Source: Nemertoderma westbladi (Eukaryota > Xenacoelomorpha > Nemertodermatida > Nemertodermatidae). From it: a DNA stretch of 64,000 bases. The stretch spans positions 1 to 64,000 of the forward strand of contig JAUCBJ010008627.1 of assembly GCA_032718475.1 (NCBI GenBank), read 5' to 3'. Within the stretch, counting starts at the first letter, position 1; each line of letters starts with the position of its first letter. Shown here one piece after another: positions 58,570-64,000 of the stretch. Under the pieces are notes generated by a model, which had not been told where the DNA came from, did no database searches, and saw only the letters and a list, made by a program, of their open reading frames with translations. A program made the translations under genes and the position numbers.

Positions 58570-59195
58570 TGTAACCGGTCTCTCTAACCTTTAGTATATC
58601 AAGAAGATTGGGGTTTTATGATTATTTATCGATATTCTCCAAATATAGCAATATTCCATCAACTGATAACAATTAATAACCGACAGTAAATAGCAGTAAA
58701 ATAATGCGGTGAAAGATTGTATGGTATGATATGGGCTGATATGATAGGATAACAGTTATACGTTTCTATGATCAAAGCCGTTCTAATGTTTTGCTAAAGT
58801 CTGAAACACAGAATAATTCCACAGCCGATGTTCTGGGCTCAGGAAAAAAGGTAAACAAAGACCATAATGCATTGCACGATTTCGCGGAGGCTTCTGTGCA
58901 AATAAAATGAAAATCACTCTGATTGGTCGAGCCGAACAAAGAACAAAGAAAAGCTCTACGTGGACATATCAGCTGATAGATGTCGTCATCTGAACTACAC
59001 TGTATCAAGAGTATTTTGGCGTATTGCGGCATAAAATCGCTAGTTATGTCCGCTAAAGTACACATACAGAAAAAATGGCTTTTTATGTCCACTAAAACAC
59101 CTACACAGTAAGAAAACGGCTTTTTATGTCCGCTAAAACGCCTACAGAGTACTTTGCGGGGAAAATGACTAGCTAGATCCGCAAAAGCCTTTACA
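58570..59195 (-). repeat. LTR shared by tandem element copies
   Basis: 626 bp, TGTAACC...CTTTACA on the plus strand. It is more divergent from the other two LTRs than they are from each other, with small indels near 58715-58960 (for example GGGCTGATATG). Confidence 0.9.
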
Positions 59196-59273
59196 CCGCT
59201 CCCAGAAAATGGGATTTAATTCTATAAAATATAAAAAATCACAGTTTCTAAAATATAAAAATACTCTAAACAG

Positions 59274-62200
59274 TTAGTCTTTCTTGCGAGGACGGCGTTT
59301 GCGCAGTTTTTTGAGGCTAGCAAGAGTCCTTTTCTCTTTGGGGCGAGCCACTTTACTAGGAGGGCTATAACTCCTGGGTGAAGGGTATAATACAATTGCA
59401 TCGGAAGGTTTAGGATTACGGTCGGTGTATCCGCCGGTCGAGGTACCTGATTAATCGATATCAACCTCAGTGGAGCGAGGTCTAATGGCCTTTAGAGCGC
59501 GTTTTAGGACAGCAGCTCCTACTGGTCCCTGACGAGTCGTCTGAACGATAGCGGTAGGTGGACCGTGAGTAGTGAGAAACTTCCTCGGTTTAATGGTTCT
59601 TTCCAACTGGCGTTCTCGGGCTCGATATTCGTATGGCCGTCGATGTACTTCCTGTAACTCTGGATGCGAGTTGATAAACAAATCGCCATACTCCGGGTCT
59701 TGACGGATGAAGTTGATCAAGTTGTATGAATTAATATCATTAGGATTGATGTTCCTGAGATATTTACGAACAAATTTGGTGGAAATACACTCACCAACAC
59801 TCTTCATTAGTTCGTAACTCGGTGTGCGTGATTTTTGTTCAACAGACGCGAATAGATAAGGATGGAACGCATAAACTCCTTCGTAGGCGCGTCCAGGGTA
59901 ATAGCGATGGCGTGACTCACAGTGTAAATCCGCATTCGATTCCCAAGCTCGGATGTAGCGCAGGGTAATCATTTCATCTACGCTTTCCAGATCGCGGTTA
60001 AAAGGGCAATCAAAACTGGCATGTCCTTTAAGTTGACAATGATGGCATTGAGTCATAAATTGGGGGCAGACGGCGAAAATGTGCAAGTTATTGAGTCTGC
60101 AATACGCACAATAGATCTCCATCGCCGGTTGTTCGTGGAAATAGGAGCAGGGTACGTCTGAGTCCATGGGGGTGAGATGATCTCTCGATGCGCATAATCG
60201 GCAACGTTTTCGAGAAACATAGTTGGCGTGTCGATAATCGTATGCAGTGAGACATTGTGGACCTTGATACCATTCTAAAACGTAGTCGTTGTCGCTGCTC
60301 CGAGGTGCTATAGGCTGAATCTCCTCGGATTCTAAGCATATTGGTTCGTCTTCCAATTGCATAGCTGAGGTAGGTGCGGCTGTCTCCTCAAGCGAACCCA
60401 CTGTCTGAACTTCCACGATAGAATAACCCGTGGGTATTCGAGGTCTTTGTATAACAGAGGAATGTAAGTTCTGTATACAAACGTCTTTGAAAATGGCGAA
60501 TCCAGCGCTGTCTAACTTCTCAGCTGCTGAGTCTCTTAGGCTGAGCTTAGTCAGAGCGCGGTCCTTGAACTGACTATCAACGTTACGGAACGGAGTCAGA
60601 AAGCGCCTGAAACATTCAAAGCGGATGAATTTATTGTGTTCATCTAGCTTGGCGAGTTTGGTTCCAAGTATTAAGGGATGGGCGCGTATAGTACGACTGC
60701 ACACATCGGCTAGCCAACCGGCAAGTGCGGTGTTTTCAAAGATCGTGTATATAGCTAAGGAGGGACGAAGTGGAACACTCATAAAGCTATACACGACGCC
60801 AGGTGCGGTCAATGGTCCGTCAAAGTATAATCGAGAATAATGATCTCCATACACTTGTTGATAGTTGATAGGATTTCCGACCTTGAAATTCCATCCGTAT
60901 TCTTGAAAGGCAAGATGTCCGATGGAAGTTCGTTGTACTTTAGTAATGCCGCTGGGTGTATTGGCATACATAGTGCGGAAGAAACCTCGGCCTTCTGCCC
61001 AGGGAGCAATCAGCTGAGTATCTACGAAAGGATATGGGATATTCTCCATGTTCCTAAAGTCGTTATGGAGATCTCCATAAACAGCTGAGCCGATTTTAAG
61101 GATTCTTTCGTTAAACAACATCTCGAGCACGGGCTGGGGTAACATTGATCCATCGATACCCATGGCCGGTTTGCGCTCGGTGTCAGTGACGTAACGCTGC
61201 GCGAGTTCGAATTGTCCATGTCGGAGTTTCTTTTGTATCTCGTTGAGGGTCTCAAAAGAATAATCAATCACATCGGAACACGCTCGAGTAAATACGTGGG
61301 TAGAACCAGCTAGTCCTCGTATATGTATCATGCGCGTAGTTCCCAGTTCTCCAACCGGAACGCTACCTTCGTTATCGGAAGTGACAACTCCATACATCTC
61401 GATAACGTTAAGAGTTTCGTTCCACTCCTTTGTGGCGTTTTCTAAAGTCATTCCCACTGGATGCCACAAGGTGGCGCATTCGATAGCATTAGGTAGATCT
61501 CTATACTTCAAATACTGTGTAGTATATGTTTCTACATCTCCATATCGTTGTATTCTTTCCTCCTCGAATAACATGTCGAGATTCCAGTGGACTAATCGAG
61601 TTTTGATAAATCCATCGAGATTATACGGAGGTATTGTATCTTTCTCTATTCTGGAAACATTATAGGGTTTTCGGAATGAGTTTACTTTCACTAACTGATC
61701 CAGATGTTTCTGCAGTTGTTCGAGTTCGACAAGATCGAGAGGATTTATTAGTGGTAGAAACCTTAGACTATGTGTAGGATCTTCCGGTTTTACCATGTGA
61801 TATTGAATTAGATTGACATAATAAGGGTGATCTTTGATCCCATAAAACGAGTTCGGTAAAGGTCTAGCGCGTATGTTGACCTCGTGTACCATACGACGGA
61901 CAAGATCAGCTCTATTGTCCGGAGGTTCTACGAGTATACCATCAACACGAGCGGTCTCGATTGGCGGACGTTGCAACATAGGAGCGTCAGCGATAAGATC
62001 CCGAGACCTTAGGTTGATATCAACCGGTTGAAGTTGTGCCGTGGCGAAGAGTTTGTCTCCGAAATGGGGAACCATCGAAGGATGAATGATGGTTTTAGAA
62101 TAGAGATCAGTCATAAGGATTTGAGCTTCTGGCTGGGCTAAAGCTGCTTCTTCTCTCTCATCCATTTCTATGTGTTTCTCCTCGAGCTGATTTTCCTCCG

Positions 62201-63527
62201 CTTGTCGTTGTAAATGCTCATCTAGGAACTCTTGTAGAGAATAGGTTCGTCCAAGTTCAATGTCTTCCTCGAGGTTCTGGATTTCTCGATCGAACTGGGG
62301 TAAAGCTAATTCCTTCACTGCTTGGACTTGTTGCTGCAATTTGCGTTTCTCTAGACAATCGTAAGTTCCTTTCCCGATCTTCTGCCGAATAGCGTCTAAC
62401 GCGTTTCGTACAAAACTCTCCTCGACTTCGGTGACGGGTTGCATCGGGGTTAAACCGGGACGATTGTACGGGTTGAATGGCGATATTAGATGCCCGCGTC
62501 CCAATCCGGCTAGGTAGGATGGGCGAATATCTAGCGAGCCCACTACCGGAGTGCCACCGATTAATTGTTCGGGTAACACAAGATCTTTAAATAGCGAGTA
62601 CAGTTCAGGGGGATCCGTTATATTATTAGGATCAAGCGTTTGAGATCTCACTAAGGAATGAGGAGGTCTGACCGAGTATTCCGGAACTCTGATCATGGGT
62701 TTCTTTAAGGATCATTTGAGTCGAGCGAGCGTAGGTGGTACGTCGAACAGGTTTCGCTCGAAACTTCCATAAGTATATCGTGTAAAACTGTGTTTAGCGC
62801 AACGTCTCCGTGGATGTTTATGTCTTTCCGTTTGCTGATTGGGTCTAGGGCATTCATCGCAGTAATACCAAAGACGCACGTCCTGCAGGGGAAACGCGGG
62901 TGATCGTTCTCCAGTTTTACAATATTCCTCCATCTGTTCGAAGCTATCTGGGACGACAGGTAGCGGTCGATCGGCGGTAAGATACATCATAGTGAAATAG
63001 AGCCGTTTGAGTTCTATCATAGGGTCATGATGTATACCTTGAGGATATCGAGTTTCTAGATTTTGTTGACTGGCAATATTGAGATATGTTTCTCTCAAAA
63101 ATTCCAGATAATCATTGAAGTCGCTGCGTTTATCCGGCTCTTCAACATCTTCTCTTTCGAGTCGGTTCCGAATATAATTCTCGTGTTCTATTCTCGGTTT
63201 ATCGTTCCGACTCCGCTGGGTATGATATTTAAATAAAACCATTTCCCTTTCGGTGTCTACATCGTCCGTATCGTGTAAATCGATAGGATGGCTGGTAGTT
63301 AAGAAGTCCATATACGTACCATTACGATGCGTATAGCGAGCGGTGAATTTTCTATAGTCCAATTCACGCGTAAGTTGCTCCTGGGACATTGGCGGTTCGA
63401 TATAACGACCATCGTCCTCCGTAGTAGTTGGACTAGCGTCGCCGCGTATCAAGCTATCAACAAACGCTTGTAAAGGTAGAGTATATCGCTCCCTGATACC
63501 AAGATCATCTTCTATCAACTCAGTCAT
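59274..63527 (-). pseudogene. Second copy of the extra retrotransposon ORF
   Basis: Starts at an ATG (63525-63527) and is colinear with 3763-8017 at very high protein identity. A TGA after LARLK (62712-62714) replaces the CAA of copy 1. The frame then continues through the same Cys/His clusters and three zinc-knuckle motifs. Near the end it keeps the frame that copy 1 lost at 4010, but a TAA follows EVDID (59451-59453). The basic tail to 59274 remains open after that. The lesions of the two copies do not coincide, so the parent element had one long intact ORF of about 1,420 codons. Confidence 0.85.
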
Positions 63528-64000
63528 AGCTGGTATATGAGTTTATTAATATTATAATGAGTTTATAATTAGGCTAGCGGGCGTCGCTGCCTAACCATCT
63601 CGGCCCCTGGACAGTGCAAGATCCTCAGCGCCGATGTACCGTCGTCGCTGTGTTTTTCGCCAATGTAGTAGCTACACAACGACAACGATAACCGGCACAA
63701 GTCACTCCACTGTCCGTCCCAAAGGCTTAGATTTACTTCAGGTTCTTACTGCAGAGTTAGGGCTACTTTCACAATTGCGACTCGATACTGTAAACACACT
63801 TTAGTAGTAACATTCACCTATAAACGCACAAATTCCACACAACTGTCACAAATTGTACACATTCGGGCCATTTGTCCGTTAGTCAAGTGCCTTCCAGAAT
63901 GCCACGTTATTATTATGTATCCTTGGATACTAGCAGTGTACTATTTATTCCCTATGCTATTCAATGGGGCAAGCTTTCTATTGTTCTTTTTACTCGCTTC

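Larger units (their letters stand above)
58024..64000 (-). mobile_element. Second giant BEL/Pao copy, internal-LTR-internal
   Basis: 58024-58569 matches the leader next to the 5' LTR (20303-20845). 58570-59195 is an LTR. 59196 onward matches 3685 onward through the extra ORF and past it to the window end. Thus one LTR has element interior on both sides: the 3' end of one element and the 5' leader of a second, truncated at 58024. The first member continues beyond the window. Tandem LTR-sharing elements arise by LTR-LTR recombination or insertion of a one-LTR circle. Confidence 0.88.

Overview
This window reads as nuclear DNA from an animal, probably a marine invertebrate. It has a split gene with consensus splice sites, dense retrotransposon debris, large satellites, and no bacterial gene layout. 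I cannot name the species. The only host gene I recognise is on the minus strand: two exons of an SLC18B1-like major-facilitator transporter (23445-22613 and 1201-969). They are joined by an intron of about 21.4 kb.

That intron holds an 18.4 kb LTR retrotransposon (3053-21477) in the same orientation as the gene. Its 632-bp LTRs differ at about nine sites by eye and end in TGTAA/TTACA. In element order it carries a 2.5 kb leader, a long gag with a helical Ala/Glu/Arg/Lys repeat, a DUF1759-like gag core and zinc knuckles, a DSGS aspartic protease, a reverse transcriptase missing its N-terminal half, RNase H, and an integrase missing its zinc-binding domain. These are BEL/Pao hallmarks. Nonsense codons and deletions make this copy defective. 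Beyond integrase and 1.7 kb of noncoding DNA lies a very long extra ORF of about 1,350-1,420 codons with Cys/His clusters, three zinc-knuckle-like motifs and a basic tail. I cannot match it to an envelope or any family I know. A second copy of this ORF (59274-63527) has different lesions. It sits in an internal-LTR-internal arrangement (58024-64000) that indicates tandem or recombined elements.

22.0-29.8 kb holds LINE remnants, a 312-bp inverted-repeat MITE, a small 5'-truncated retroelement tail flanked by 9-bp direct repeats, and a 32-bp TAGGCCTA-containing minisatellite.

29831-55834 is a 26 kb head-to-tail array of about 14 nonautonomous units. Most meet at an exact CTAG|TTAG junction. 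Unit ends have a 5' hairpin, an inverted copy of the 5' end near the 3' end, and a GC-rich 3' hairpin before CTAG. At least three families with different end sequences are interleaved, and the pairings are preserved in each. This fits Helitron-like (Helentron/HINE) elements inserting end to end. Some units carry E-box-rich repeats and a GAGCC pentanucleotide satellite, and one holds a 5'-truncated LINE. The remainder (55.8-58.0 kb) is AT-rich DNA with one foldback element.
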